DNA from: Cupriavidus necator
GTDB taxonomy: Bacteria > Pseudomonadota > Gammaproteobacteria > Burkholderiales > Burkholderiaceae
Assembly (NCBI GenBank): GCA_022041995.1
Contig: CP074390.1
Span: forward strand, 372,001-436,000
DNA length: 64,000 bases
Reading direction: 5' to 3'
In this document: positions 17,552 through 27,519 of the stretch, piece after piece
How positions within the stretch are numbered: the first letter of the stretch is position 1
Layout of the letters: each line of letters opens with the position of its first letter
Program-made: the position numbers and the translations under genes
Notes under the pieces: generated by a model
The model's database searches: none
Told to the model about the DNA's origin: nothing
What the model saw: only the letters and a program-made list of their open reading frames with translations

Positions 17552-17938
17552 TCAGACCGGCTTGTGGCCCTCTCCGGTACCGGAGCCGAAACCGCCTCCG
17601 GAAGCCGGTGCCGCAGCCGGCGCGGCCGTGCTTCCGGCGGCCGGCTGGCCAGCCATGGAAGCTGCCGTCACGCCGCCATTGCGGCTGGCAATAAATGCGT
17701 TGACGTCTGCGGCAAGATGCTGCGGGGCCAGCACGACTTCCAGGCCCAGCGCCTCGCAGGCGGCCAGGAACGTCGACATGCGGGGATCGGCCTGACCCGA
17801 CTCCGCCCGCAGGTAGGCTTCCCGGGAAATCCCCGCTTTACGGGCGACGTCCTCCTGCTTGAGCTTGCGCGCGCGACGCAACGCCCGCAGTTGCCGGAAC
17901 GGTTCGCTAGCGCCTCTTGGCACGGCTGTACTGTTCAT
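17552..17938 (-). CDS. XRE-family HTH regulator
   Basis: A 128-residue protein. Residues about 13-70 form a Cro/C1-type helix-turn-helix (FRQLRALRRARKLKQEDVAR, KAGISREAYLRAESGQADPR). The C-terminal half is a low-complexity Ala/Gly/Ser tail, with no second domain that I recognise. It stands alone: hmgA starts 510 bp away and the TetR gene is divergent 338 bp away. Its targets are not evident; autoregulation is plausible. Confidence 0.8.
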   Translation of the reverse strand: MNSTAVPRGASEPFRQLRALRRARKLKQEDVARKAGISREAYLRAESGQADPRMSTFLAACEALGLEVVLAPQHLAADVNAFIASRNGGVTAASMAGQPAAGSTAAPAAAPASGGGFGSGTGEGHKPV

Positions 17939-18276
17939 GTCGGTCTCCAGTCACCAGTGAAAAAAAGTGCGCGGACGTGCATTCGAGTATAGAGCACGCA
18001 AAGCGTTCCGTATGTAACCGCAGAAACACTTTGTGCAGATTTCTTAGAAGTCCGCAATCCCGCCCTGACATCGGCCGGCTGGCAGCCATCAAAGAGCCGG
18101 ATCGTGCATAGCATCGCTGCACCGCCCAGTCTCTAACGGGCCTTGGCGGTTTGCGTTGACGTCACATGCCTATCCATATGACGTTATGGCCTCCCCGACA
18201 CAAGTGCGCAAGTCGGGGCAAATACCATGCATCTGGTTTCGTTGACAAACCGACCGGTCGTGCTATTCTTCACGCC
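17939..18276. promoter_or_regulatory. Divergent intergenic region, XRE and TetR
   Basis: A 338-bp stretch with no gene. The right end holds the tetR promoter and operator (annotated separately). Two TGACGT direct repeats start at 18157 (inside the palindrome TGACGTCA) and 18179, 22 bp apart. The part nearest the XRE gene is AT-richer and should hold its promoter. Confidence 0.4.
18242..18269 (+). promoter_or_regulatory. tetR promoter with overlapping operator
   Basis: A -35 box TTGACA (18242-18247) and -10-like TATTCT (18264-18269) are spaced 16 bp. The spacer is almost filled by ACCGACCGGTCGTGCT (18249-18264), whose centre CGACCGGTCG is a perfect palindrome. The same 16-mer, with one mismatch and in the other orientation, occurs before the next gene. 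This is a typical autorepressed TetR promoter. Confidence 0.75.
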
Positions 18277-18882
18277 ATGCAGAAAGGACAACTCACCCGC
18301 AATGCCATCGTCCAACAGGCACTGGACACCGCTGCCAAGGTCGGCTTCGAACAGTTGTCGCTGGCCACGCTGGCCGCGGACACCAATATGTCGAAGAGCG
18401 GCCTGTATGCGCACTTCAAATCCAAGGAGGTGTTGCAGCAGGCCGTGCTGGACCTGGCCGTGGAGCGCTTCGGCGAGATCGTGATCCGGCCGGCGATGCG
18501 CCAGCCGCGCGGGATGCCCCGGCTGCAGGGGCTGTTCGAAGGTTACCTGGAATGGCTGGGCGGCACGGTGACGCAGGGACGTTGCCTGTTCACGGCGCTG
18601 GGCCAGGAATACCGAGACCGGCCGGGCTCGATCCGCGACCTGGTCGTGCAGTCGCTGAAGGACTGGCACAGCACGGTTGCGCGCGTGGTGGGCGACGCCA
18701 TCGATGAGGGCCATTTCGGGCCGGACACCGATCCGCGGCAATTTGCTTTTGAACTCTCGGGTATCGGCATGGCCTTCCAGCAATCGTTCAAGCTGCTTGG
18801 CCGCGAGGATGCCGAGACCATGGCGCGACACGCATTTGCGGCACTGGTGGCCCGTGCCGCCGAAGGCGCCCGCGGCCACTGA
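18277..18882 (+). CDS. TetR-family transcriptional regulator
   Basis: A 201-residue repressor. The N-terminal DNA-binding domain is complete (RNAIVQQALDTAAKVGFEQL, SLATLAADTNMSKSGLYAHF), followed by the TetR_C-like ligand domain with GRCLFTALGQEYRDRPG. I use the ATG at 18277, directly behind the promoter-operator. A matching operator lies between this gene and the alpha/beta hydrolase gene, so it probably controls itself and the hydrolase/DUF2917 genes. A rho-independent terminator follows the stop. Confidence 0.92.
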   Translation: MQKGQLTRNAIVQQALDTAAKVGFEQLSLATLAADTNMSKSGLYAHFKSKEVLQQAVLDLAVERFGEIVIRPAMRQPRGMPRLQGLFEGYLEWLGGTVTQGRCLFTALGQEYRDRPGSIRDLVVQSLKDWHSTVARVVGDAIDEGHFGPDTDPRQFAFELSGIGMAFQQSFKLLGREDAETMARHAFAALVARAAEGARGH

Positions 18883-18907
18883 AGCCACACATTGGCGCCG
18901 GCGCTAC

Positions 18908-18946
18908 CCCGCCGGCAGGCAGCAACCGCTCCGGCGGGCTTTTTTT
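18908..18946 (+). terminator. Rho-independent terminator after tetR
   Basis: Stem CCCGCCGG (18908-18915) pairs with CCGGCGGG (18931-18938) around a 15-nt loop, followed by CTTTTTTT (18939-18946). Confidence 0.8.
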
Positions 18947-18956
18947 GCATCAAAAA

Positions 18957-18972
18957 AGCACGACTGGTCGGT
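18957..18972 (-). promoter_or_regulatory. Second TetR operator
   Basis: The reverse complement reads ACCGACCAGTCGTGCT, matching the 16-mer inside the tetR promoter at 15 of 16 positions. It lies about 80 bp before the alpha/beta hydrolase start, so the TetR protein should also control that gene. Confidence 0.7.
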
Positions 18973-19053
18973 CGTAATAACAGCACGGAAAGCCGCCGGT
19001 AGGGCCGGTGCCGATGATGCCGTGCAATCCAGAATCCATTGGAGGTGCAGGTC

Positions 19054-20075
19054 GTGACGCAAGCAGTCTCTTCTCCTTCCCCCGTTTCCTCATCCCCCGC
19101 CGGCGCGCCCTTGCCCGCGCGCGCCGGCAATGCGCCGCTGCGCACCGGCAAGTCCGGCGCGGTGGAGCGGGCCTTGCAGGGCTGGCAGCGGTTGCGCTGG
19201 CAGGTGGGCAGCATGGTCAGGCCCGGCGCGACAGCGCGGGCGCTGGAGCACATCTGGTTCAACCCGCCGCGCGCCGCCGCCACATCGGCTGCGCGGCACT
19301 TGCTGGACGGTGCGCGCGCCGACTGGGCGCTGGTGACGGGCCAGGGCCCGAGCCGGCGCGTGCGCGTCTATCGCTGGGGCACGTCCGGTCCCGTGGTGCT
19401 GCTCGCGCACGGCTGGGGCGGCCATGCCGGCCAGTGGCATGCGGTTGTCGAAGGCCTGCTGGCGGCCGGCATGCGGGTGGTGGCCTTCGATGCGCTCTCG
19501 CACGGCGCCTCCGATGCCGGCGCGCGCGGCGCGGCACAGACCTCGGTGCTGGAAATGTCGCGCTCGCTGCTCGCCGCAGCCTGGCACGCGGGCCGGTACA
19601 CGCCGTGGTGGCGCACTCGCTCGGCGGCGCAGCCACCGCGCTGGCGCTGCGCGAGGGGCTGCCCGCCCGCGCCGCCGTGCTGGTCGGAGCGCCGGCCGAC
19701 ATGCACGCCGCGTGTGCGTCGCTGGCCTGGCAAATGGGCTTCACCCCCGGCGTGCTGGCGCGCATGCAGCGCCAGAGCGAGCGCTGGCTGGGACTGCCAT
19801 GGTCGGCTTTCAATGTGCCCGACGTCGGCCGAACCCGTCCAGTCCCGCCAACGCTGGTAATCCATGACCGCAATGACAAGGAAGTGCGCTGGGAAGACGG
19901 CGCCGCCATCGCCGGCGCCTGGCCCGGCGCGCAACTGGCCACCACCAGCGGCCTGGGACATCGGCGCATCCTGCAGGATCCCGCCGTGATCCGGCGCATC
20001 GCCGACTTCATCAGGCCCGGCACAGCCCCGCGCGCGGTGATCCCGCCCGCGTTGCACGGCCTGGCCGCCGACTGA
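19054..20075 (+). CDS. Alpha/beta hydrolase (frameshifted as given)
   Basis: The N-terminal half (to about 19590) contains the oxyanion-hole motif VVLLAHGWGGHAGQWH and FDALSHGASD. The C-terminal half lies one frame over: nucleophile elbow VVAHSLGGAATAL, a PTLVIHDRNDKEV acid segment, and the terminal histidine in SGLGHRRIL. Adding one base to GGGCC at 19590-19594 joins them into a 340-residue hydrolase with a complete Ser-Asp-His set. The GTG start at 19054 has GGAGG at 19041-19045. The substrate is unknown. It is preceded by the second TetR operator and followed 14 nt later by the DUF2917 gene. Confidence 0.82.
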
Positions 20076-20089
20076 ACCTGGAGACCATC

Positions 20090-20422
20090 ATGTTCCTGGT
20101 GAGCAATGACATGACCGCCACCCTGCCCGCTCGCAGTTCGCTGCGGCTGGTGGCGGGCGCCGGCGAACACGTCGCCGTGCGCTGCACCGAAGGCGAACTC
20201 TGGCTGATCCGCGACGGCGACCCGAAGGATACAGCGCTGACGGCGAGCGAGAGCTTTACGTTGTCCGACAGCGGCCATATCGAGCTGTATGCCGTCACCA
20301 CGGCATCGCTGCACGTGACGCGCTGCCGGGAAGGCACCAGGCCGGCAGCGGGCGCCTGGCGGCAATGGCTGCGGCGCTTGCTGGCGCCGCATAGGCGAGG
20401 CTATACCGGAGCAGGCCGGTGA
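20090..20422 (+). CDS. DUF2917 family protein
   Basis: A 110-residue cytoplasmic protein with a small cupin-like beta fold (RLVAGAGEHVAVRCTEGELW, LIRDGDPKDTALTASESFTL), the pattern of DUF2917, common in Burkholderiaceae. GGAG lies 8 nt before the ATG. It follows the hydrolase by 14 nt and probably shares its transcript and TetR control. The function is unknown. Confidence 0.82.
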   Translation: MFLVSNDMTATLPARSSLRLVAGAGEHVAVRCTEGELWLIRDGDPKDTALTASESFTLSDSGHIELYAVTTASLHVTRCREGTRPAAGAWRQWLRRLLAPHRRGYTGAGR

Positions 20423-20550
20423 CAGGTGGGGCTGGACACCCCTCGCCCTGCCAGCCCTGGCGCGGATGCGCGGACTTGGGTGGGTGGAATGCTTGGCGGT
20501 TAATTGCGCTTTTGGAGTGAGCAGCACGCCCCTCGCGGTGCGCCTGCCCC

Positions 20551-20829
20551 GCCATCGGCGAAGTGCGCGGACGCGGCCTGATGCTCGGCGTGGAGCTGGT
20601 CGACGAACGTGCCGATGCCGACGCCGTGGGCGCCTACCCTGCCGATGGCGCCTTTGCGCGCACCGTGCAGCGCGCATGCCTGCAGCGCGGGCTGATCGTC
20701 GAACTGGGCGGGCGCCACGGCGCAACGGTGCGCTTCCTGCCGCCGCTGGTGATCGACGAGGCCGAGATCGACCTGGTGGCGGAGCTGTTCGGCGAGGCGG
20801 TCGGGGCGGCGCACACGCAATGCCGCTGA
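20551..20829 (+). pseudogene. C-terminal remnant of a class III aminotransferase
   Basis: The frame AIGEVRGRGLMLGVELVDER through RTVQRACLQRGLIVELGGRH and ATVRFLPPLVIDEAEIDLV is the C-terminal end of a pyridoxal-phosphate aminotransferase of the diaminobutyrate-2-oxoglutarate type. Only about 90 of about 430 residues remain. There is no upstream catalytic Lys region, and the preceding 20430-20550 sequence does not continue it. It looks like a deletion scar left between the DUF2917 gene and the ali/bad cluster. Confidence 0.75.
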
Positions 20830-20877
20830 GCGCCTGCGCGCCGTGCCGCGGTGGCCGGGGCAACCGCGGCGCCAACT

Positions 20878-22521
<1,644 letters not shown>

Positions 22522-22577
22522 GGCTGGTCTCCTTGATATGGGTCGGCTCGGGCGGTCCCGGCGCACATCGCGCCGCT

Positions 22578-23729
22578 TCAGGCCGGTACCGCTTCGCGCC
22601 CCGCGCGTGCACGGGCGATGATGGTCTTCATGATCTGCGCGGTGCCGTCGCCGATCTGGAAGCCAAGCACATCGCGCAGGCGCTGCTCCATCACGCCGCG
22701 GTCATAGCCGCCGTGGCCGAAGCACAGCAGGCACTGGTGCACCACGTCGTAGGACAGCTTGGGCGCCCACCACTTGCACATCGCCGCCTCCGCCGTATGC
22801 GGCAGGCCATGGTCCTTCAGCCACAGCGTCTGCAGGCACAGCAGCCGGGCCGCGGTCACCTGCGTCTGGAAGTCCGCCAGCGGGTGCGACACCCCCTGGA
22901 AGGCCGACAGCGGCTTGCCGAATGCCTGGCGCTCTGCCACATAGGCCCAGGTTTCGTCCAGCGCGGCCTGCGCCACCGCCAGCACCTGCAGGCCGATCAG
23001 CGCGCGCGAGAAGTCGAAGCCCTGCATCACCTGCACAAACCCCTCGCCTTCCTGGCCCAGCAGGTGGCTGGCCGGCACGCGCACATTCTCGAAAAAAATC
23101 GAACCGCGGCCGATGGCGCGCTGGCCATGGCAGTCGAAGCGGTTGCGGGTGATGCCCGGCAGGTCCATCGGCACCAGCAGGGCCGAGACGCCGCGCGCGC
23201 CGGCCTCGACGGTGCCGCTGCGGGCAAAGACCACCGCGGCATCGGCCTGGTCGGCGGCGGAGATCGAGGTCTTCTCGCCGTTGAGCACGTAGGCGTCGCC
23301 ATCGCGCTCCATGCGCAGGCGCAGGCTGGCCGCGTCGGAGCCGCCGCGCGGCTCGGTCAGCGCGATTGCCAGCAGGGCCTCGCCGCGCGTCAGGCGCTGC
23401 AGCCAGGGCGCGCCGATCTCAGGCCGGGCGTGCTGCGCCAGGATCTGGCCATTGAGCGAGGCCAGCAGGTTGATATACGACAGGCTCAGGTCGGCACGCG
23501 CCACCGCTTCATGGATCACGCCGGCCGCCAGCGAGCCCAGGCCCTGCCCGCCCCAGGCCTCGGGCAGCTCGGGCCCGATAAAGCCCATTGCGCCCATCTC
23601 GCGCATCAGCGCGCGGTCCAGCACGCGGGTCTGGTCCCGCTCCAGGTAGCCGGGCGCCACGCGCGCGTCGGCAAAGCGGCGCGCGTGTTCCGCCAGCGCC
23701 ATCAGGTCTTCGTCAAGATAGGGATTCAT
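22578..23729 (-). CDS. aliB: Cyclohexanecarboxyl-CoA dehydrogenase
   Basis: A 383-residue acyl-CoA dehydrogenase with the normal three-domain layout: N-terminal helices (LMALAEHARRFADARVAPGY), the FAD/substrate region (ALTEPRGGSDAASL; DAYVLNGEKTSISAADQADA) and a C-terminal helical domain with LGFQIGDGTAQIMKTIIAR. It would introduce the 1-ene double bond into cyclohexanecarboxyl-CoA, passing electrons to ETF. It lies 56 nt before aliA and 28 nt after badI on the same strand. No separate hydratase (badK) is present in the window. Confidence 0.88.
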   Translation of the reverse strand: MNPYLDEDLMALAEHARRFADARVAPGYLERDQTRVLDRALMREMGAMGFIGPELPEAWGGQGLGSLAAGVIHEAVARADLSLSYINLLASLNGQILAQHARPEIGAPWLQRLTRGEALLAIALTEPRGGSDAASLRLRMERDGDAYVLNGEKTSISAADQADAAVVFARSGTVEAGARGVSALLVPMDLPGITRNRFDCHGQRAIGRGSIFFENVRVPASHLLGQEGEGFVQVMQGFDFSRALIGLQVLAVAQAALDETWAYVAERQAFGKPLSAFQGVSHPLADFQTQVTAARLLCLQTLWLKDHGLPHTAEAAMCKWWAPKLSYDVVHQCLLCFGHGGYDRGVMEQRLRDVLGFQIGDGTAQIMKTIIARARAGREAVPA

Positions 23730-23757
23730 GGTTGTCTCCGCCCGGTCGGCTGTCAGC

Positions 23758-24540
23758 TTATTTGGCGTACTTGCGGAAGTCGGGCTTGCGCTTTTCCTGG
23801 AAGGCCGTCACGCCTTCGCGCGATTCCTCGGTGTCGTAATAGAGCTTCAGCGCATACATGCCCATGCCGGCAATGCCGCTCTGGTGCGCCGTGTCCATGT
23901 TGAACGAGCGCTTGGCGATGGCGATGGCCGTGGGGCTCTTGTCCTGGATCTCGTCGCACCACTTCTGCACTTCGGCGTCGAGCTGCTCATGCGGCACCAC
24001 CGCATTCACCAGCCCCATCGCCAGCGCCTCGGCCGCCGGGTAGCGCCGGCACAGGTACCAGATTTCGCGCGCTTTCTTTTCGCCGACCACGCGCGCCAGG
24101 AAGGCGGTGCCATAGCCCGGGTCGACCGAGCCCACCTTGGGCCCGACCTGCCCGAACACGGCCTTGTCCGATGCAATGGTGAAATCGCAGATCGTGCACA
24201 GCACATTGCCGCCGCCGATGGCATAGCCCTGCACGCGCGCAATCACCGGCTTGGGCACGTCACGGATGGCGTTGTGCAGTTCTTCCATCGGCAGGCCGAT
24301 GGTGCCACGGCCGTCGTACTGGCCTTCATGCGCGGACTGGTCGCCGCCAGTGCAGAAGGCCTTGTCGCCGGCGCCTGCCAGCACGATGGTGCCGATCTCG
24401 CGGTCATAACCGGCGCGGTTGATGGCATGGATCAGCTCGTCACAGGTGCGGCCGCGGAAGGCATTCATTTTTTCCGGGCGGTTGATGGTGATCCAGGCCG
24501 CGCCGTTGCGCACTTCGTACAGGATGTCTTCGTATTGCAT
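23758..24540 (-). CDS. badI: 2-ketocyclohexanecarboxyl-CoA hydrolase
   Basis: A 260-residue crotonase-fold enzyme. N-terminal YEDILYEVRNGAAWITINRP, oxyanion-hole motif IARVQGYAIGGGNVLCTICD, and DPGYGTAFLARVVGEKKARE, all very like R. palustris BadI, including the C-terminal EGVTAFQEKRKPDFRKYAK. BadI opens the ring of 2-ketocyclohexanecarboxyl-CoA to pimeloyl-CoA. It could be confused with naphthoate synthase (MenB), which shares this fold, but the badH-aliB-aliA neighbours support BadI. Confidence 0.9.
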   Translation of the reverse strand: MQYEDILYEVRNGAAWITINRPEKMNAFRGRTCDELIHAINRAGYDREIGTIVLAGAGDKAFCTGGDQSAHEGQYDGRGTIGLPMEELHNAIRDVPKPVIARVQGYAIGGGNVLCTICDFTIASDKAVFGQVGPKVGSVDPGYGTAFLARVVGEKKAREIWYLCRRYPAAEALAMGLVNAVVPHEQLDAEVQKWCDEIQDKSPTAIAIAKRSFNMDTAHQSGIAGMGMYALKLYYDTEESREGVTAFQEKRKPDFRKYAK

Positions 24541-24571
24541 GGTGGTCTCCGTGATCTGGTTGCTTGCGGGT

Positions 24572-25339
24572 TCAGCCGTTCATGGTCAGGCCGCCCGACA
24601 CGCTCAGCACCTGGCCGGTAATAAAGGCGGCGTCGTCGCCGGCAAAGAACAGCACCGCGCCGGGCAGGTCGTCGGGCTGGCCGATGCGGCCCAGCGGGAT
24701 CGAGCGCGTGAAGGCCTCGACCAGCTTCTCCGGGTTGCCCGCGCCCTGCTTGTAGTCTTCGAACAGCGCGGTTTCGGTCGGCCCCGGGCACACCACATTG
24801 ACGGTGATGCCGTGGCGCGCGTGCTCGCGGGCGATGGTCTTGGAGAACGACACCAGCCCGCCCTTGCACGCCGCATAGACCGCCTCGCCGGAAGACCCCA
24901 CGCGCGCCGCATCCGAGGCGATATTGACGATGCGCCCGCGCCGGCGCTCGACCATGCCCGGCAGCACCGCGTGGTGCATGTGCAGCGCCCCGGTCAGGTT
25001 GATGGCGATCAGCCGCTCCCATTGCGCCGGCTCGGTCTTGATAAAAGGCCGGAACACATCCCAGCCCGCGTTGTTGACCAGCACGTCCACCGGCCCGAGC
25101 TCCCGCTCGACCGCCGCGACCGCGGCATCGACGCTGGGGCGGTCGGTGATATCGCAACGCATTGCCAGCGCGCGGCCGCCAGCCTCGCGGATCTGCGCGG
25201 CCACGCGTTCGCCGGCCTCCGGGTTCAGGTCGAGCACGCCGACCGCCGCCCCCGCCCGCGCAAAGCGCAAACAGGTTGCGCTGCCGATGCCGCCACCACC
25301 ACCGGTCACGATGACCGTCTTGCCTTCGAGTCCTTGCAC
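24572..25339 (-). CDS. badH: 2-hydroxycyclohexanecarboxyl-CoA dehydrogenase
   Basis: A 255-residue short-chain dehydrogenase/reductase. The NAD-binding glycine motif VTGGGGGIGSATCLRFA is at residues 10-26, LVNNAGWDVF follows, and the catalytic Tyr-x3-Lys is in VYAACKGGLVSFSKT. The C-terminal end ITGQVLSVSGGLTMNG is typical. It oxidises 2-hydroxycyclohexanecarboxyl-CoA to the 2-keto form, the substrate of BadI, whose gene follows 31 nt downstream. First gene of the operon; its promoter faces the divergent badR gene. Confidence 0.9.
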   Translation of the reverse strand: MQGLEGKTVIVTGGGGGIGSATCLRFARAGAAVGVLDLNPEAGERVAAQIREAGGRALAMRCDITDRPSVDAAVAAVERELGPVDVLVNNAGWDVFRPFIKTEPAQWERLIAINLTGALHMHHAVLPGMVERRRGRIVNIASDAARVGSSGEAVYAACKGGLVSFSKTIAREHARHGITVNVVCPGPTETALFEDYKQGAGNPEKLVEAFTRSIPLGRIGQPDDLPGAVLFFAGDDAAFITGQVLSVSGGLTMNG

Positions 25340-25404
25340 AGCGTTCTCCTTTCAGGGTTCCGGTGCTATCGTGCCGGGCATGTGCCAGCACTTGCGCCGC
25401 AAAT

Positions 25405-25428
25405 TAGGTAAATATGTTTACCTATAAT
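25405..25428. promoter_or_regulatory. BadR operator and badR -10 box
   Basis: TAGGTAAATATGTTTACCTA (25405-25424) is a perfect inverted repeat of eight bases with a TATG spacer, overlapping the -10-like TATAAT at 25423-25428. It sits between badH (minus) and badR (plus), the normal place for a MarR-type operator that controls both genes. Confidence 0.8.
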
Positions 25429-25476
25429 AGGAGGCAGCCGCAGCCCGCGCAAGCCATTCATCTATGGAAAACGACT

Positions 25477-25989
25477 ATGGTTAACCCCGAAACGGGAGGA
25501 GAACTCCCGACCAATGCGCGCATGGAACTGGCCAACCGGCTGTTCTTCCGGCTCTACCAATGCGCAAACATGTTGCATAAAACAGGGTCGCGGGCGGTCG
25601 AAGCGGAAGGCCTGACCACGCAGCAGTGGGCTGTGCTGGGCGCGCTGTCGCGTCCCGAAGCGGCCGAGGGCATGAGCGTGGGCGATCTGGCCCGCTACCT
25701 GATGGTGACCCGGCAGAACCTGTCTGGGCTGGTCGGCCGGATGGAGCGCGATGGCCACGTGACGCTGGCGCCTGACGGGCGCGACCGCCGCTCAAGGCTG
25801 GTACGGATAAGCGAGCCGGGACGGGAGGTCTGGCTGCACCAGGCGCAGCCGAAGATCCGTGATTATTATGAGCAGGCGCTGGATGGGTTCTCCACCAACG
25901 ACCTGACCCACACGTTGCACTACCTGCTCAAGCTGCTGGACAACATGCGGGCGCTAGATGGGCGTGCAGGCGATGGCGAGCCTGACTAA
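25477..25989 (+). CDS. badR: MarR-family regulator (BadR-like)
   Basis: A 170-residue winged-helix protein: LANRLFFRLYQCANMLHKTG, then LTTQQWAVLGALSRPEAAEG, recognition region LARYLMVTRQNLSGLVGRME and wing DGRDRRSRLVRIS. I start at ATG 25477, because the earlier in-frame ATG (25414) lies inside the operator. It is divergent from badHI-aliBA. In R. palustris BadR represses the same genes and responds to a pathway intermediate; similar control is inferred here. Confidence 0.85.
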   Translation: MVNPETGGELPTNARMELANRLFFRLYQCANMLHKTGSRAVEAEGLTTQQWAVLGALSRPEAAEGMSVGDLARYLMVTRQNLSGLVGRMERDGHVTLAPDGRDRRSRLVRISEPGREVWLHQAQPKIRDYYEQALDGFSTNDLTHTLHYLLKLLDNMRALDGRAGDGEPD

Positions 25990-26022
25990 GGGCGAGGCGG
26001 GCCGCTGTAGTCATTAGGCTTC

Positions 26023-26673
26023 TTACCCCAGAGAACGGAGAAAATCGCCGGCCAACAGCACACATTCGTCAAAACTCTGGCTGAACCCGATCCGTTGGAT
26101 CCTGGCAAACTGCTCACGCATGATAGGGGCGCCTGCATCTATCTGTGCCAGGAATGCGTGGGCGTGCCGGAGCAAAAATGGTGCGGCCGCCGACAGCGCC
26201 TGGGGGTCGCGCTCGACCACCATAGCCAGATCGAAAAGATCTCGCGCAGTTGCACGGTCGCCCCTGTGATAGAGCTTCTTGGCCACGATCTCAGCCGCCG
26301 TCTCGACTCTGACCGCCTGCCCCATGATCGTCCAGGTTTCGAATGGGTTCGCGGTCAGGTTTGGCGCAGCCACGACATCGATTTCGCCGGATTCGAGCAC
26401 GAGCTTTACAAAGTTCCCCTGCTCGATGTAGTCGCCCGAAATGGCCTCGGCAACCTCGCTCAGGCGCGGGGTCACAAAGCCCAGATACTGAGGATCCGGC
26501 ACAAAAAGGTCGATGTCGCGCGAGAAGCGATGGTTGTACCGGAGCATCAGTACCGTCCCTCCCCCGAAGGTCCAGAACGGCTCGATGCCGCCGTGGCGCC
26601 GGACCTCGTCCATCAGCGTGAAAGCGTGAGGAAACAGGCTCTCCCAAACGGCACCCTTTAGTACGACGTTCAT
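26023..26673 (-). CDS. AbiEii-type nucleotidyltransferase toxin
   Basis: A 216-residue protein of the nucleotidyltransferase AbiEii family. The signature FGGGTVLMLRYNHRFSRDIDLFVPD (Gly-rich turn plus D-x-D) is at residues about 35-60. AbiE toxins act on nucleotides or tRNA and cause growth arrest during phage infection. The ATG at 26673 overlaps the antitoxin stop (ATGA), so the two are translated together. A GTG two codons earlier is also possible. Confidence 0.82.
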   Translation of the reverse strand: MNVVLKGAVWESLFPHAFTLMDEVRRHGGIEPFWTFGGGTVLMLRYNHRFSRDIDLFVPDPQYLGFVTPRLSEVAEAISGDYIEQGNFVKLVLESGEIDVVAAPNLTANPFETWTIMGQAVRVETAAEIVAKKLYHRGDRATARDLFDLAMVVERDPQALSAAAPFLLRHAHAFLAQIDAGAPIMREQFARIQRIGFSQSFDECVLLAGDFLRSLG

Positions 26674-27173
26674 GCCCACAGCCCTCCCCGCGTCGCAGTC
26701 AGGGGGCGGGCGAGCGTTCTGAGGTTCTTCCAGATTTCCGCTGGCTTCCGGTGCTGCCTGGCTGCGACTTCGGCGACCACCTTGGTGACTAGCTGCAGGG
26801 GCGCTTCATCCAGTACCTGTGCGAGTTGGGGGTGGTACTCGGCCGGCACCTCGCCCGTGGCCAGCGCCCGCTCAAGCTCCTGGGGCGTCAGCTCGCCCGT
26901 ATAGCTGACATTGGCACCCTTCGCGGCCATCCAGAGTGCCCGGGTCGGCAATCCCTTGGCTTGGCGGCTGGCTTCAGGATCTGTCACATCGAGCGCCAGG
27001 CCGAGCACGTCCAGCAGACGGCCGAGGGTCTCGAGCGTGGCATTGACGGTGCCATGTTCGATACCGTTGAGCGACTGGCGCGAGAGTTGCGCCATATCGG
27101 CCAGTTGCTGCTGTGTCAGGCCTAAGGCGATCCGCTTGCGTTGGATTGCACTTCCGAGCGTTGCAGGGTTCAT
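26670..27173 (-). CDS. HTH antitoxin partner of AbiEii-type toxin
   Basis: A 167-residue protein with an N-terminal XRE helix-turn-helix (GSAIQRKRIALGLTQQQLAD, MAQLSRQSLNGIEHGTVNAT) and a C-terminal region of unknown type (YTGELTPQELERALATGEVP onward). GGAGGT is placed 7 nt before the ATG at 27173. It overlaps the toxin gene. It differs from the classical AbiEi antitoxin fold, so the system is AbiE-like by its toxin only. The N-terminal HTH probably represses the operon. Confidence 0.8.
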   Translation of the reverse strand: MNPATLGSAIQRKRIALGLTQQQLADMAQLSRQSLNGIEHGTVNATLETLGRLLDVLGLALDVTDPEASRQAKGLPTRALWMAAKGANVSYTGELTPQELERALATGEVPAEYHPQLAQVLDEAPLQLVTKVVAEVAARQHRKPAEIWKNLRTLARPLTATRGGLWA

Positions 27174-27519
27174 GGCCAGGACCTCCGATCTATATGTCAA
27201 GTATAGACGACAAGATCCACACGGACTGAAGCAGTATCAGCTTTGAAACAATTTGCCACGCGAGCCGGGACTGAACCTGCGTGAACCGTCCTGCAAGCGC
27301 CAGCCAACGCCATTGGCTCGCAATATGCGTGGTCCTGAATTTGCTCAGACTCGTGGACGCAGGACTCCGTCGGTGCGAGGCAAATTGCCTCGACCGCGGT
27401 GCCGGCGGCCCGCTCCGAGGCCCTGAACCACCCTCCGTACATTGCCGCGCGGTGCGGGTCGCAGCTCGCGTCACAGGTATGTGCGGACGGCGCCCGATCC
27501 AATTCGCCGGAGACGCATC
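27174..27519. other. Gene-free stretch before the GYD gene
   Basis: 346 bp between the toxin/antitoxin promoter and the GYD-domain gene. The left end should hold the antitoxin promoter (TATATGTCAAGTATAGACG near 27191-27209 is AT-rich and contains TGTC/GACA half-sites). I see no gene or repeat in the remainder. Confidence 0.4.

Noticed and set aside
17208..17992. Plus-strand frames opposite the XRE gene and upstream of hmgA
   Set aside because: Gly/Ala/Arg-rich shadows; the XRE HTH is on the minus strand.
18157..18186. TGACGT direct repeats as a regulator site
   Set aside because: Two copies 22 bp apart are interesting but short, with no third copy and no known partner; noted only within the intergenic entry.
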